A stretch of 64,000 nt of DNA from Rhodanobacter sp. B04 (GTDB taxonomy: Bacteria > Pseudomonadota > Gammaproteobacteria > Xanthomonadales > Rhodanobacteraceae). Shown here in pieces: positions 9,916 through 18,912 of this stretch (its first letter is position 1; each line of letters begins with the position of its first letter). A program made the translations under genes and the position numbers. Under the pieces are notes generated by a model, which saw only the letters and a program-made list of their open reading frames with translations, had not been told where the DNA came from and searched no databases. The stretch spans positions 372,001-436,000 of the forward strand of contig NZ_MUNV01000006.1 of the NCBI RefSeq assembly GCF_002001125.1. The letters are read 5' to 3'.

Positions 9916-10833
9916 TCAGTAGATTTCGCCGACGCAGCAGCGCAGGCTGCCGCCGGCTTTTTCGATCTCGCTCAGATCCACGGCGCCGACGGCAAAACCG
10001 TAATCGGCGAGCGTCTCGCGCTGTTCGTCGGTCAGCGCGTTGGCGGCGCAAGCGCTCATCCATACACGTTGGTCGGACAAAGCGATCGCGTTGGCGGCGA
10101 ATGCCTGCTTCTGCGCCGGAGTCAGCCAGATCGCGCGATTGCCGTGGGCCTTGGCGATGGCCTGCGGTACGGCCGGATCGCGGAAACCGTCGGCGGCGAT
10201 GATCGCGGCGCGGCTGGCCAGCAGGGCCAGCACCACGTTGGTGTGGTATTCCGATTCGGCCAGCTCGAAGCAGAATGTCAGGCGCAGCTCGAACGCCTGG
10301 TGCATCGCGTGTGCGCCGGCCAGGTCGCAGCGCTCGCTGAGGCCGCAATAGCCGACCCCGCGGGCACGGTCGATGATCAACGAGCCGGTGAGTTCGGCGA
10401 CCAAGTCGTCGCAGCCGGACAGGTCGATCTCGTCGTAACCCAGTACCTCGCCGAAGAAGCCGCGGATGTCGTGTCGCTCGGCCTCGCGCTGGCGCACCGC
10501 ATGACGCATGCGACCGATGATCAACCGGCCCGGCGCGGTGGCGAACACGTTGTTCGGAAATACCGCATCGGGCGTGGCGGGATTGCCGGGAAACGTGATC
10601 ACCGGAAGATCCGCGCGCAAGGCCTGCGCCAGCACGCCATGCTGGGCCAGTGCTGTCAGCGGATCGACGGCGATGCTCAGGTCCATGTAACGGTTGTCGC
10701 GTGCCGATTCCGCCGCCAGCGAGAATTCGGCCGGGGCGACCAGATACGCCGCCCGCGCGGTGGCTGCGGCATCCGGCAACGGCGCCAGCGTGGCAAAGGC
10801 TTCGAGGAATTCGGTTGGCGACGTGGTGATCAT
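9916..10833 (-). CDS. Arginine deiminase-related amidinohydrolase (CtlX/DDAH-like)
   Basis: 305 residues of the guanidino-modifying beta/alpha-propeller superfamily. Visible active-site elements: FPNNVFAT near residue 99, the catalytic His in SEYHTNVVLAL and the nucleophilic Cys region GGSLRCCVGE close to the C-terminus. The family hydrolyses citrulline- or arginine-like substrates (CtlX is linked to citrulline use); the exact substrate is inferred only. The ATG at 10833 has GGAG upstream. The MFS gene 69 bases upstream on the same strand may export or import the substrate or product. Confidence 0.85.
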   Translation of the reverse strand: MITTSPTEFLEAFATLAPLPDAAATARAAYLVAPAEFSLAAESARDNRYMDLSIAVDPLTALAQHGVLAQALRADLPVITFPGNPATPDAVFPNNVFATAPGRLIIGRMRHAVRQREAERHDIRGFFGEVLGYDEIDLSGCDDLVAELTGSLIIDRARGVGYCGLSERCDLAGAHAMHQAFELRLTFCFELAESEYHTNVVLALLASRAAIIAADGFRDPAVPQAIAKAHGNRAIWLTPAQKQAFAANAIALSDQRVWMSACAANALTDEQRETLADYGFAVGAVDLSEIEKAGGSLRCCVGEIY

Positions 10834-10902
10834 GGCGGCTCCATCACGCTCAGGTTCGGTGCAGACCACGCCGATGGGTGTCTGTCTGCGCCGGGATCAG
10901 TG

Positions 10903-12168
10903 TCAAAGAGTATCTGTTGCCGCCGCTTCCGGTGCAGGGGTTTCGGCATGCAGCCGTTGGCGCCGGCGCAAGCCCGGGAACATCGCCATCCACAGCCCGA
11001 CCACCAGCAGCGTGCCGATGCCGCCGAGCACGGTGGCGTTCACCGCACCCAGCCAGGCCGCCAGCATGCCCGACTCGAACTCGCCGAGCTGGTTGGAGGT
11101 ATTGATGAAGATCGCATTCACCGCGCTGACCCGGCCACGCATGTCGTCGGGCGTGTCCAGTTGCACCAGGGCGCCGCGGATCACCATGCTGACCATGTCG
11201 AACGCGCCCAGCGCGAACAGCGCGAGCAGCGACAGCCACAGCGTGGTCGATACGGCGAATACCAGGGTGGCCATGCCGAAACCGGCGACCGCGGCAAACA
11301 TGATCGCGCCGACCTGCCGCTGCATGCTGTGCCGCGCCAGCCATACCGACATCAGCAGCGCGCCCACCGCCGGCGCGGCGCGCAGCAGGCCGAGACCCCA
11401 CGGACCGGTGTGCAGGATGTCCTTCGCGAAGATCGGCAGCAGCGCGGTGGCGCCGCCGAGCAACACGGCGAACAGATCCAGCGAGATCACGCCCAGCACA
11501 TCCTTGCGTGCGCGGATGAAATGCACGCCGGCGAACAGCGTCTTCAGCGTGGCCGGTTCGCGCCTGGGCGGCGCCTGCTCGTAGCGCAGCCGGCTCATCA
11601 GCGTGGCAGAGATCAGGTACAGCACGGCGGCCACCAGGTAGACCACGCCCGGTCCGGCCACGTAGAGCAAACCGCCCAGCGCCGGGCCCATGATCATCGC
11701 CGCCTGGCCGGCCGAGGCATTCACCGCCATCGCGCGTGGCAGGATCGACGCGGGCACCAGCGCCGGCAGCATCGACTGCAATGCCGGAAACTCGAAAGCC
11801 TTGGCCACGCCGATCACGAGCACCAGCAGCAGGATGCCGAGCTCATGGATGCCGTGGACCAGACTGAGCACGGCCAACAGGGCAATCGCGAGCCATTCCA
11901 CGATCTGCCCGAGCAACACGATCCGGCGCCGCTCGAACTGGTCGGCGACATGTCCGGCCGGCAACGCCAGCAGCACGGATGGCACGAACTGCACCAGTCC
12001 GATCAGGCCGAGGTCGAACGCGCGGCCGGTGATCGCATAGATCTGCCAGCCCACCGCCACCGACAGCATCTGGAAGCCGAAACTGGAGGTGATCCGGGCA
12101 AACCAGAACGCGACAAACGCGCGGTGCAGCAACAGCGAGTCCGCTGGCGGCGTGTTGGGAGATGGCAT
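10903..12168 (-). CDS. MFS exporter of the DHA3/EntS type
   Basis: 421 residues with twelve predicted membrane spans and the loop GHVADQFERRRIVLLGQ after helix 2, the pattern of EntS-like exporters (siderophore, macrolide or multidrug efflux). Start at 12168 (MPSPNTPPADSLL) with AAGGA upstream. The open frame runs further 5' but that part is not membrane-like and belongs to the divergent region. The upstream neighbour on the opposite strand is the DUF3247 gene, 157 bases away. Confidence 0.88.
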   Translation of the reverse strand: MPSPNTPPADSLLLHRAFVAFWFARITSSFGFQMLSVAVGWQIYAITGRAFDLGLIGLVQFVPSVLLALPAGHVADQFERRRIVLLGQIVEWLAIALLAVLSLVHGIHELGILLLVLVIGVAKAFEFPALQSMLPALVPASILPRAMAVNASAGQAAMIMGPALGGLLYVAGPGVVYLVAAVLYLISATLMSRLRYEQAPPRREPATLKTLFAGVHFIRARKDVLGVISLDLFAVLLGGATALLPIFAKDILHTGPWGLGLLRAAPAVGALLMSVWLARHSMQRQVGAIMFAAVAGFGMATLVFAVSTTLWLSLLALFALGAFDMVSMVIRGALVQLDTPDDMRGRVSAVNAIFINTSNQLGEFESGMLAAWLGAVNATVLGGIGTLLVVGLWMAMFPGLRRRQRLHAETPAPEAAATDTL

Positions 12169-12325
12169 CGGGTGTCCTTGCGGGGCGCCCATTATCGGGT
12201 CGCCGTCGACACAGGCAAAGTGCCGCAGCCCGGCCCTTCGTTCAGCTGGCAGACGGGCGAATTGACGGGTTCTTGCCGTTTTGCCGGCTAGCGTCCGGAG
12301 CCTAGGGCCATGCGAGGCGAGTCTC

Positions 12326-12628
12326 ATGGGCAAGCGCGCAGAGCGTGTGTACACGGATCGCGCCAGCATCCGGCAGCTTGAGTCGCTGATCGGCCAACTG
12401 CCGGCCCATGGGCATGTCGTGCTGGTCATGAAGGACGGCAGCAGCTGTGACGGGGTGGTCAGCGCGCAACCGCGCGTGCAGGTTTTTCGCGATGCCCACG
12501 AACGGGAAGGCATCAATGCCCGGGTGCAATTGCAGCGGCCGGACGTGCCGGAATGGAGCCGGCGCGTCTGGCTCGATCAGGTGGTTCGGGTCGAACACCT
12601 GGATTTGAGCATGGTGGGCGAGAGCTGA
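12326..12628 (+). CDS. DUF3247 family protein
   Basis: 100 residues; no signal peptide and no membrane segment. It begins MGKRAERVYTDRASIRQLE and has WLDQVVRVEHL near the end, which matches my memory of the Xanthomonadales-restricted DUF3247 family (small beta-rich protein of unknown function). The ATG at 12326 is preceded by GCGAGGCGAG. A TTGACG hexamer at 12262 could be a -35 element but I see no good -10. The stop lies two bases from the stop of the convergent acyltransferase. Confidence 0.8.
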   Translation: MGKRAERVYTDRASIRQLESLIGQLPAHGHVVLVMKDGSSCDGVVSAQPRVQVFRDAHEREGINARVQLQRPDVPEWSRRVWLDQVVRVEHLDLSMVGES

Positions 12629-12630
12629 GT

Positions 12631-13824
12631 TCAGCCGAGGTCGTCAGCCAGCCGCGCTGGCGCAGCGGGCAACCCGGGCCGCGCGTGGGATGCCTCCAGC
12701 CCGAACAGCGGCCGCAGCCAGTTCACGCGACGGATCACGCACTCATGCAGCAAGGCACAGCCGCCGATGGTGCCGAGCAGGATCAACGCCGGTTCGAATA
12801 CCGGGCCGAGTCCCAGCGGCATCAGCCGCCACGCGAAGAACAGCAGCAGGCTCTGGTGCAGCACATACCACGGGTACACCGCCTCGCGCGCATACGGCAG
12901 CCAGCGGAACGGGCGGTTGAGCAACGCCTGGCCCCAGCCAAGCACGGCAGCGATCGCGATCCACGTATAGCTGTAGCGCAGCCAGACCGCGAGAAGCTTG
13001 GCGGTGATCAGTGCGGTTCGGCCATGGATGAACTGCCCGGCGAACCGATCCAGGCACAGGTATGCCGCGAAGCAGGCCAGTGCCAGTGGCAGCGCGGCGC
13101 GACGCAGGCGCAATAGTTCAGCCCACAGGCCGTTGTCGGTGCCGAGCAGGTAGCCGTAGAAAAACATGGTGGCGTAGAGCGCCAGTGCATACCAGTCGCC
13201 GACCAGCGCATGTGATTCCGGGTAGCGCCAGGACAGCAGCACGCCATACGCGAACAGGGGCAGCACGGGATGTACCAGCAGGCTTGCGCCGCGCAGGGTC
13301 AGGCAACGGGCGCGCATTCGCTGGCCGAGCCGTGACTCCAGCAGCGGCATCAACAGCAACAAAAGCATCGTGTAGACCCACAGGTAGGGCAGGTACCACA
13401 GGTGGTTCCAGGTAAGCCCGTAGTCGCGGTAGCCATGCGTCCAGTAATGCAGCAGGAAAGGCCCGAAGCCTGCCGTGAGTTGTCCGTCCGCCAATCCCTG
13501 CACGTAGGGCTGGATCGGGATCACCACCAGCATGCCGAACGTCAGCGGCAGCAACAGCCGCACCGTGCGCTTCCATGCCAGTCCGGGCAGGCCGGTCTTG
13601 CCGCGCATGAAATGCATGGCCAGCCCCGAGATCAGGAACAGCAGTTCCATCCGCCAGCGGTTGAGGAACAACATCGGATATTGCAGCCACTCGGCCAGGT
13701 GGCTGCTCTTGAGATGGAATCCCCAGTCGCAAACCGGGGCCACATACAGCATGCCGGCGTGATAGAGGATCAGCAGGCTGAAGGCGAGGACGCGCAGGGC
13801 GTCGATATCATGACGGCGGTTCAT
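12631..13824 (-). CDS. Membrane acyltransferase, acyltransferase-3 (OafA/MdoC-like) family
   Basis: 397 residues with about ten membrane helices. The N-terminal motif RRHDIDALRVLAFSLLILYH contains the D-x-L-R...H pattern of acyltransferase-3 enzymes, which O-acylate surface or periplasmic glycans using cytosolic acyl-CoA. The overall look (MRGKTGLPGLAWKRTVRLLLPLTFGM) resembles MdoC-type glucan modification proteins. The ATG at 13824 is set by the conserved N-terminus. Divergent from the LytTR membrane regulator across 152 bases, a pairing that suggests it is the regulator's target. Confidence 0.88.
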   Translation of the reverse strand: MNRRHDIDALRVLAFSLLILYHAGMLYVAPVCDWGFHLKSSHLAEWLQYPMLFLNRWRMELLFLISGLAMHFMRGKTGLPGLAWKRTVRLLLPLTFGMLVVIPIQPYVQGLADGQLTAGFGPFLLHYWTHGYRDYGLTWNHLWYLPYLWVYTMLLLLLMPLLESRLGQRMRARCLTLRGASLLVHPVLPLFAYGVLLSWRYPESHALVGDWYALALYATMFFYGYLLGTDNGLWAELLRLRRAALPLALACFAAYLCLDRFAGQFIHGRTALITAKLLAVWLRYSYTWIAIAAVLGWGQALLNRPFRWLPYAREAVYPWYVLHQSLLLFFAWRLMPLGLGPVFEPALILLGTIGGCALLHECVIRRVNWLRPLFGLEASHARPGLPAAPARLADDLG

Positions 13825-13886
13825 GCGAGAGCTCCGGTAGAAAGTGCCGTGATCTTCATGCGCCGCCGCCCCGCCGGCCCGCGCCA

Positions 13887-13913
13887 AGTGACTGATGGAC
13901 GGGTGCTAGTGAC
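13887..13913. promoter_or_regulatory. Candidate LytTR operator (direct repeats, 21-bp period)
   Basis: AGTGAC occurs at 13887-13892 and again at 13908-13913, exactly 21 bases apart, each followed by a similar ACGG-containing stretch. LytTR-domain regulators bind direct repeats spaced about two helical turns. The site lies between the divergent acyltransferase and LytTR genes. Inference only. Confidence 0.3.
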
Positions 13914-13976
13914 GAACGGTGCGCAGCCGGGGACGAAGTCCGGAGCAATCGGCAGCGTTGCCCGTAGAATCGCCGC

Positions 13977-14855
13977 ATGACGAATCACGCGACTTTCGAT
14001 TACCGGGACTTCCAGCGCTGGCAGCGACCGTTCGAGGTCGGTTTCTGGGTGGTGATGTATGTGTTGAACGCGACGTTCAACAGCGTGACCTCGGCGATCG
14101 ATCATGCCGGACAGCCGGCGTGGCAGCCGTGGTCGTGGGAATGGAGCAGCGCGCTGGTATTGCTGGCCCTGTTGCCGGCGGTGATCGCCGTCGAGCGACG
14201 CTGGCCATTCCGCTTCGATACCTGGCGGCGCAGCCTGCCGTTGCACTTGCTGGCCAGCGTGCCGTTCAGCTTGATCCACGTCGGCGGCATGATCGTGCTG
14301 CGCAAGCTGGCCTATGCCATGGCAGGGCAGCATTACGATTTCGGCCCGTGGTGGGCCAATGCCGGCTATGAATATCTCAAGGACGTGCGTACCTACTTCT
14401 CTATCATCGCCATGCTGGCGTTGTATCGACTATGGCTGCTGCGCCTGCAGGGCGAGGCGCGACTGCTGGTGGCGCCCGAGGAAGGGCCGCCGGTCGAGCC
14501 GGTCGAGCGGCCGGAGCGGTTCCTGGTGCGCAAGCTGGGCCGGGAATTCCTGATCAATGCCAGTGAGATCGAATGGCTGCAGGCATCAGGCAATTACGTG
14601 AACCTGCATGTGCGCGGCCGCGACTATCCCTTGCGCGCAACGATGGCCGGGATCGAGGAGCGGCTCGATCCGGCCCGCTTCGTGCGCGTGCACCGCAGCT
14701 ATTTCGTGAATCTGGACTACCTCGCCGAGATCGAGCCGCTGGAAAGCGGCGACGCGCGCCTGCAGCTGCGCGATGGCATGAAGATTCCATGCAGTCGACG
14801 TTATCGCATGCAGTTGCGCGAACGTTTCGGCGAGATGGCCGCCAGCGCAGCGTGA
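13977..14855 (+). CDS. Membrane-embedded LytTR-type transcriptional regulator
   Basis: 292 residues: about four membrane helices in the first 160 (for example FEVGFWVVMYVL, SALVLLALLPAVIAVE, LPLHLLASVPFSLIHVGGMIV, YFSIIAMLALYRLWLL), then a LytTR DNA-binding domain (about 185-285) with FLINASEIEWLQASGNYVNL and FVRVHRSYFVNLDYL. There is no receiver domain, so the signal is probably sensed directly through the membrane part. The start at 13977 (MTNHATFDYRDF) is 152 bases from the divergent acyltransferase. Confidence 0.9.
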   Translation: MTNHATFDYRDFQRWQRPFEVGFWVVMYVLNATFNSVTSAIDHAGQPAWQPWSWEWSSALVLLALLPAVIAVERRWPFRFDTWRRSLPLHLLASVPFSLIHVGGMIVLRKLAYAMAGQHYDFGPWWANAGYEYLKDVRTYFSIIAMLALYRLWLLRLQGEARLLVAPEEGPPVEPVERPERFLVRKLGREFLINASEIEWLQASGNYVNLHVRGRDYPLRATMAGIEERLDPARFVRVHRSYFVNLDYLAEIEPLESGDARLQLRDGMKIPCSRRYRMQLRERFGEMAASAA

Positions 14856-14927
14856 AACGCGCACGGTTGCGCGATGCTGCCGGCTCGTTCCACTCTAGGC
14901 TCCTGTTCTCCCATGGATGCCCTGCCG

Positions 14928-15662
14928 ATGAAACCGTCATTCCATCGCCCCTGCGTGGCCCTGCTATGCGCCAGCTGGCTGCTCGCCGGATGCTCGCCCC
15001 AAGGCGGTCAGCCGGCCGCTTCGACAGCGCAGGTGCAACAACAGGCGCAGGAGGCCGATGCGGCGAGGAAACTCGATACCTATCAGCAATTGCTGCGCAT
15101 CAAGAATGACGAAATGGCCGTGACGATGGGGCATGACATTCTCGATCACTATCCCGGCACTGCAGCGGCGAAGCAGGTGCAGCAGAGCCTGCCCTCGATC
15201 GAGCAGCGCTGGAAGGAGAACAGCGAGAAAAACCGGCTGGCGGCGCTGTGGTTGTACCAGGTGTCGCCGATGGCTGGCGGTACGCAATCCACCGCCACCA
15301 TCGTCAGCAGCCAGCCAGCCGGTGGGGATCGCGTGCAACTGGTGCTGCGCCGGCACACCAGCTGGGGTTTGAGCGTGTTCCTGTACGGCAGCAAGCCCGG
15401 GTTCGTCTGCCACGGCAATTGCACGCTGGCCGCCACGGTGGATGGCAAGCCGGAGCATATCAAGGTGTTCGCACCGCCGACCGGCGAGCCGGCGCTGATG
15501 ATGGTCGACGACAAGGGCTTCATCGCCATGCTGCAGAAGGCGAAGAAGATCAGCCTGGAGGTGACCTTCGCCGACGGCGAGAAGAAGCGCACCCTGGTCT
15601 ACGAAGTCGGTGGCTTCGATCCGGCCAGGTGGGCCAGTCTCGACAAGGGAAAAAAGAAGTAA
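14928..15662 (+). CDS. Hypothetical lipoprotein
   Basis: 244 residues with a classic lipoprotein signal (MKPSFHRPCVALL then LLAGC). After the lipid-attached Cys comes a Gln/Ala-rich, helical stretch (about 30-100, probable coiled coil) and a beta-rich C-terminal part ending in lysines. Two cysteines (FVCHGNC) may form a disulfide. Family not recognised. An ATG at 14913 would add five residues; the ATG at 14928 gives the shorter, more typical signal. The gene follows the LytTR gene by 72 bases on the same strand. Confidence 0.8.
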   Translation: MKPSFHRPCVALLCASWLLAGCSPQGGQPAASTAQVQQQAQEADAARKLDTYQQLLRIKNDEMAVTMGHDILDHYPGTAAAKQVQQSLPSIEQRWKENSEKNRLAALWLYQVSPMAGGTQSTATIVSSQPAGGDRVQLVLRRHTSWGLSVFLYGSKPGFVCHGNCTLAATVDGKPEHIKVFAPPTGEPALMMVDDKGFIAMLQKAKKISLEVTFADGEKKRTLVYEVGGFDPARWASLDKGKKK

Positions 15663-15724
15663 CCGGTGTATGCCTGTGGTCTAGTGCTGCGTTATCAACC
15701 TTATCCTTGATCGAGGGTATCGCC

Positions 15725-16174
15725 ATGAAATCCATGCATCTAGTGTCCGGGCTGCTCATCGCCGTGCTGCTCGCCGGTTGCTCCAGCGTGCCTTATGCCC
15801 AGCGGCAGAGCCAGCGCCTGGCGGAGTACGCGGCGGCGGCCGGCGCCCCCGTGCGCAGTTTTCACTTCTTCAGCCCGATGTATTCGTGGGAATCGCTGAG
15901 CGACCAGCAGCTGGCCGTCTATACCCGGCCCAACCAGGCCTGGCTGCTGGATGTGGACAGTTGCCCGAACCTGACGTTTGCGAACGTGATCGGCCTGACG
16001 TCCAGTGTGCATGAGGTATCGGCGCGCTTCGACCGCGTGCTGATGGGGCGGAACAACTTCCCTTGCACCATCGTGCAGATCCGTCCGATCGACGTGAGTC
16101 GTTTGCGCGCCGCGCAGCAGGCCCAGCGCAAGATCGACGAAAAGCCGCGCGAGGCGGCTGCCGGCGCACAATGA
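15725..16174 (+). CDS. Small lipoprotein, DUF6491-like, paralogue 1
   Basis: 149 residues; signal peptide with lipobox LLAGC, then a compact domain containing GAPVRSF, YSWESLSDQQLAVYTRPNQAW and CPNLTF, with cysteines in DSCP and FPCT likely forming a disulfide. It shares the whole pattern with the next gene (16247-16723), so the two are a tandem duplication. The resemblance to DUF6491 lipoproteins of Xanthomonadales is from memory. Function unknown; probably outer-membrane anchored facing the periplasm. Confidence 0.82.
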   Translation: MKSMHLVSGLLIAVLLAGCSSVPYAQRQSQRLAEYAAAAGAPVRSFHFFSPMYSWESLSDQQLAVYTRPNQAWLLDVDSCPNLTFANVIGLTSSVHEVSARFDRVLMGRNNFPCTIVQIRPIDVSRLRAAQQAQRKIDEKPREAAAGAQ

Positions 16175-16246
16175 TGCGCTTGCCTGCGCGGGCTGCATGA
16201 GCGTGGACGCGGTGTCGGCAGGTCTCGTCTTACGGAGGGTGTGATC

Positions 16247-16723
16247 ATGCGCAGGCCGTATCTTGCATCGCTCGCTGCCGCAGCGGCCGGGCTGCTTGCG
16301 GCCTGTGCCGGCACGCCGGCTGCGCAGGATCTGCAGCAACGGCAAGCCGCCTATGTCGCGGTGGCCGGTGCGCCGGTGCGCAGTTTTCGGCTGGTGTCCG
16401 GGGCGTCGGTCTATTCGTGGGAGCCGCTCAGCGATACCCAACTGGTGGTCTATACCAGGCCTGCGCGTGCGTTCCTGCTCGACACCTGGCCGTGCAGCGG
16501 CCTGACCGTCGCCAACAGTGTCGGGTTCACCTCCTTTGCCGGTGAGGTATCGGCAGGCTTCGACAAGATACTGACGATGCGCGGCTATCTCCCCTGCGCG
16601 ATCAAGCAGATTCGGCCGCTGGACCTGGCGCGCTTCGAGTTCGGCAAGGAAGCGCAACGCCACGTCGACGTCATGGCTCGCGACGACACGGCTCTGACGC
16701 CAGCACCGGCCGGCAGTCACTGA
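16247..16723 (+). CDS. Small lipoprotein, DUF6491-like, paralogue 2
   Basis: 158 residues. The signal peptide ends LLAACAG, a less perfect lipobox. GAPVRSF, YSWEPLSDTQLVVYTRPARAF, EVSAGFDKIL and CAIKQIRPLDLAR align with the preceding paralogue. The ATG at 16247 has GGAGG eight bases upstream; a GTG at 16241 is possible but too close. Separated from paralogue 1 by 72 bases, so probably co-transcribed. Confidence 0.85.
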   Translation: MRRPYLASLAAAAAGLLAACAGTPAAQDLQQRQAAYVAVAGAPVRSFRLVSGASVYSWEPLSDTQLVVYTRPARAFLLDTWPCSGLTVANSVGFTSFAGEVSAGFDKILTMRGYLPCAIKQIRPLDLARFEFGKEAQRHVDVMARDDTALTPAPAGSH

Positions 16724-16759
16724 AACGCGGCCAGGCGCGGAGGACGTCGATCGATAGGC

Positions 16760-17581
16760 TCAATGCAGGAACAGCTTGCCGGTGATCCGCGCCAGCGGCT
16801 TTTCCAGCGCATTCTGCAACGGGGTCGGCAGATCCAGCGGCTTGAGCAGCATCTTCACCGTCATCGCGGCCGGGATGTGCCGGCGCAGCAACCCCTGCGC
16901 GCGATCGCTGATCCGGCGAAACTCCGTCTCGTTGCCCTGGTGTTGCGGATAGCACTGGTTGAACACGTGGCGCAGCGCGATGCTGCTGTCCTCGCCCTTG
17001 ATCTCGTTGACCCGGCGCAGGATCGCGCGGAACACCTTGTAGCGGCCGAAGCCCTCGCGCTCCCGGTACAACCGGTAATGCTGGTAGAAGTGCTTGTAGT
17101 GGCGCACTTCATCGCTCTTGATGTGGTTGGTCAGCTGTTTCAGCACCGGTTCGTCGGTGAGCTCGTGCAGGGCGCGGTACAGGCTGGCGGTGCCGGTTTC
17201 CACCACGCAGCGGGCGGCCAGTTCCAGCCCGCGGCAGGATTCGAGCTGCTCGGCGGTGCACACCGCACCGTATTCGTTCCAGAACGCCTTGAAGCCGCGC
17301 TCCCAGTCGAACTCTGGCCAGACCTGGCGGACATAGGCGGTCAGCGCACGGCCGTGCTGGAGTTCTTCATGCTCCCAGTGCTGGCGCAGCCAGGTCTGCA
17401 GCTCCTGGTCGCCGGCAAAATGATCGATCAGGTTCTGCGTGTACAGATCCGAGCCGCTCTCGACGAACGACGAGCTGCACAGCAGGAAGAACAGATCCTC
17501 ATCGTGGCGTACGCGCGCGACATCGATACGGCTGAGGTCCAGACTGTCCAGAGTCCAGGGCAGGGCGTGGGAATAACTCAA
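16760..17581 (-). CDS. Ferritin-like di-iron protein
   Basis: 273 residues, mostly helical and soluble. Spaced metal ligands are visible: Glu41 (SFVESGSD), E73-x-x-H76 (EHEELQH), a third-helix Glu (RCVVETGTASLY) and a second ExxH (SDEVRHYKH). This E...ExxH...E...ExxH arrangement is the di-iron site of the ferritin/desaturase/AurF fold. The activity (oxygenase, desaturase or storage) is not deducible. The start is a TTG at 17581 with AGGAC upstream; the first internal ATG is too far in to retain the metal site. Confidence 0.75.
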   Translation of the reverse strand: MSYSHALPWTLDSLDLSRIDVARVRHDEDLFFLLCSSSFVESGSDLYTQNLIDHFAGDQELQTWLRQHWEHEELQHGRALTAYVRQVWPEFDWERGFKAFWNEYGAVCTAEQLESCRGLELAARCVVETGTASLYRALHELTDEPVLKQLTNHIKSDEVRHYKHFYQHYRLYREREGFGRYKVFRAILRRVNEIKGEDSSIALRHVFNQCYPQHQGNETEFRRISDRAQGLLRRHIPAAMTVKMLLKPLDLPTPLQNALEKPLARITGKLFLH

Positions 17582-17723
17582 GCGGTCGTCCTGTGTGGTT
17601 TCGGGTGGACGGCGGTCACGAAGGCCGCTGTCGCATGACGAGGAATGCCCACAGGATACGGCTTCACGCCGGTGGTGGATTAACCTGCGCCGACTTGCGG
17701 ATGCGCGAATGCGCCAGCATGCC

Positions 17724-18140
17724 TCAGCGCACCACCGTCACCGGTACGTGGGCGCGTGCCAGAACATTGTTGGACACCGAGCCGAGCAGCCAGCGTGCGA
17801 GGGCGCCACGCTCGGTGTGGCCGATCACGATGTGGTCGACGCCATGCAGCGCGATCTGGCCCAGCAGCACATCGCCGGGGCTGCCATAGGTCAGTTCGAC
17901 ATCGACCAGGCTGGCGGCATCGGGCACGATCGCGGTCAATTCCTCCAGCAGCTCCTTGACGCGCTGTGTGCCGGAGTCGGCGATCATCAGGGTCGACGCA
18001 TCGGCGCCGCCTTCCGTGACCTGCAGCACCGACACCACGCGCACGCGGCCACCGCTGCAGCGAGCCAGATCGATCGCGAACTGAAACGCGCGCCGGGAGG
18101 CGTCGGAGCCGTCGTAACCCACCAATGCATACTTGACCAT
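17724..18140 (-). CDS. Universal stress protein, UspA family
   Basis: 138 residues, a single Usp domain. The ATP-binding signature Gly-x2-Gly-x9-Gly-Ser/Thr appears as GHTERGALARWLLGSVS, and the N-terminus LVGYDGSDAS is typical. Cytosolic; usually induced by growth arrest or stress. The ATG at 18140 (MVKYALVGYDG) is the family start. Divergent from an exported protein across 277 bases in which I see no further gene. Confidence 0.95.
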   Translation of the reverse strand: MVKYALVGYDGSDASRRAFQFAIDLARCSGGRVRVVSVLQVTEGGADASTLMIADSGTQRVKELLEELTAIVPDAASLVDVELTYGSPGDVLLGQIALHGVDHIVIGHTERGALARWLLGSVSNNVLARAHVPVTVVR

Positions 18141-18417
18141 GGTTTTCCTTCGCTGCGCTCCGGCTTCGGAGTCATCTCGAGTCTAGGCAGTGTTCTGACT
18201 TCGTCACAAGCCTCGGCCGGGTTTCACGCCATGTCCGGCAGTCTGCGCGGGCAGCTGTTATCGAATCATCAAGGCTGAAAACCTGAATGGACAGTCATGC
18301 TCGTGCACATCGCTGTCACGTCGCGGTGCACACGCTGTCTCCACCACGCAGCGGCGTGCTGCCCTTTGGGGAGCATGTTCGATCCTGTGCTGGCCGAACT
18401 CATTCAAGGAGATGATC

Positions 18418-18876
18418 ATGATCAAACATACTTTCGGAATGGCCGCCCTGGTGCTGGCTTGTGCGACGGCGACCACGGTGCTGCCGGTTTCCAGTGCGCA
18501 CGCGGACGAGGCCGCGGTGAAGTGCCATCTCAGGTTCAACCTTGCCGGCTGGTCGCTGATCTACAAGCACGCCGAGGGCAATGGCACGATCCGCTGCGAC
18601 AATGGGCAGAGCGCCAACGTCAAGATCAGCGTGGTCGGCGGCGGAATTACCGCCGGCAAATACCGCATCAACGACGGCAAGGGCGAGATCAGCAATGTGC
18701 ATGGCATCCGCGAGGTCTTCGGCGACTATGCGCAGGCCGGCGCCGAAGCTGGCGTGGTCAGGAGTTCCCAGGCGCAGGTATTGACCAAGGGCACCACGTC
18801 GCTGGCGCTGGCCGGTACCGGTGAGGGCGTCAACCTGGGTGTCTCGGTAGGCAAGTTCACCATCGAGCCGCGTTGA
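18418..18876 (+). CDS. Exported hypothetical protein
   Basis: 152 residues with a Sec signal peptide (hydrophobic core AALVLACATATTVLP, cleavage near AHA-DE). The mature protein is rich in glycine and beta-prone segments (VKISVVGGGITAGKYRI, EGVNLGVSVGKFTIEPR) and has two cysteines that may pair. Family not recognised. ATGs occur at 18412 and 18418; the second is chosen because AAGGAG (18406-18411) abuts the first. Followed by a strong terminator. Confidence 0.82.
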   Translation: MIKHTFGMAALVLACATATTVLPVSSAHADEAAVKCHLRFNLAGWSLIYKHAEGNGTIRCDNGQSANVKISVVGGGITAGKYRINDGKGEISNVHGIREVFGDYAQAGAEAGVVRSSQAQVLTKGTTSLALAGTGEGVNLGVSVGKFTIEPR

Positions 18877-18912
18877 GGGCTGAAGCTGGTCGGGCAAGCC
18901 TGATGTGACAAC

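Noticed and set aside
10069..12291. 740-codon plus-strand open frame across the amidinohydrolase and MFS genes
   Set aside because: It runs antisense through two well-supported genes and has a Gln/His/Arg-rich nonsense composition.
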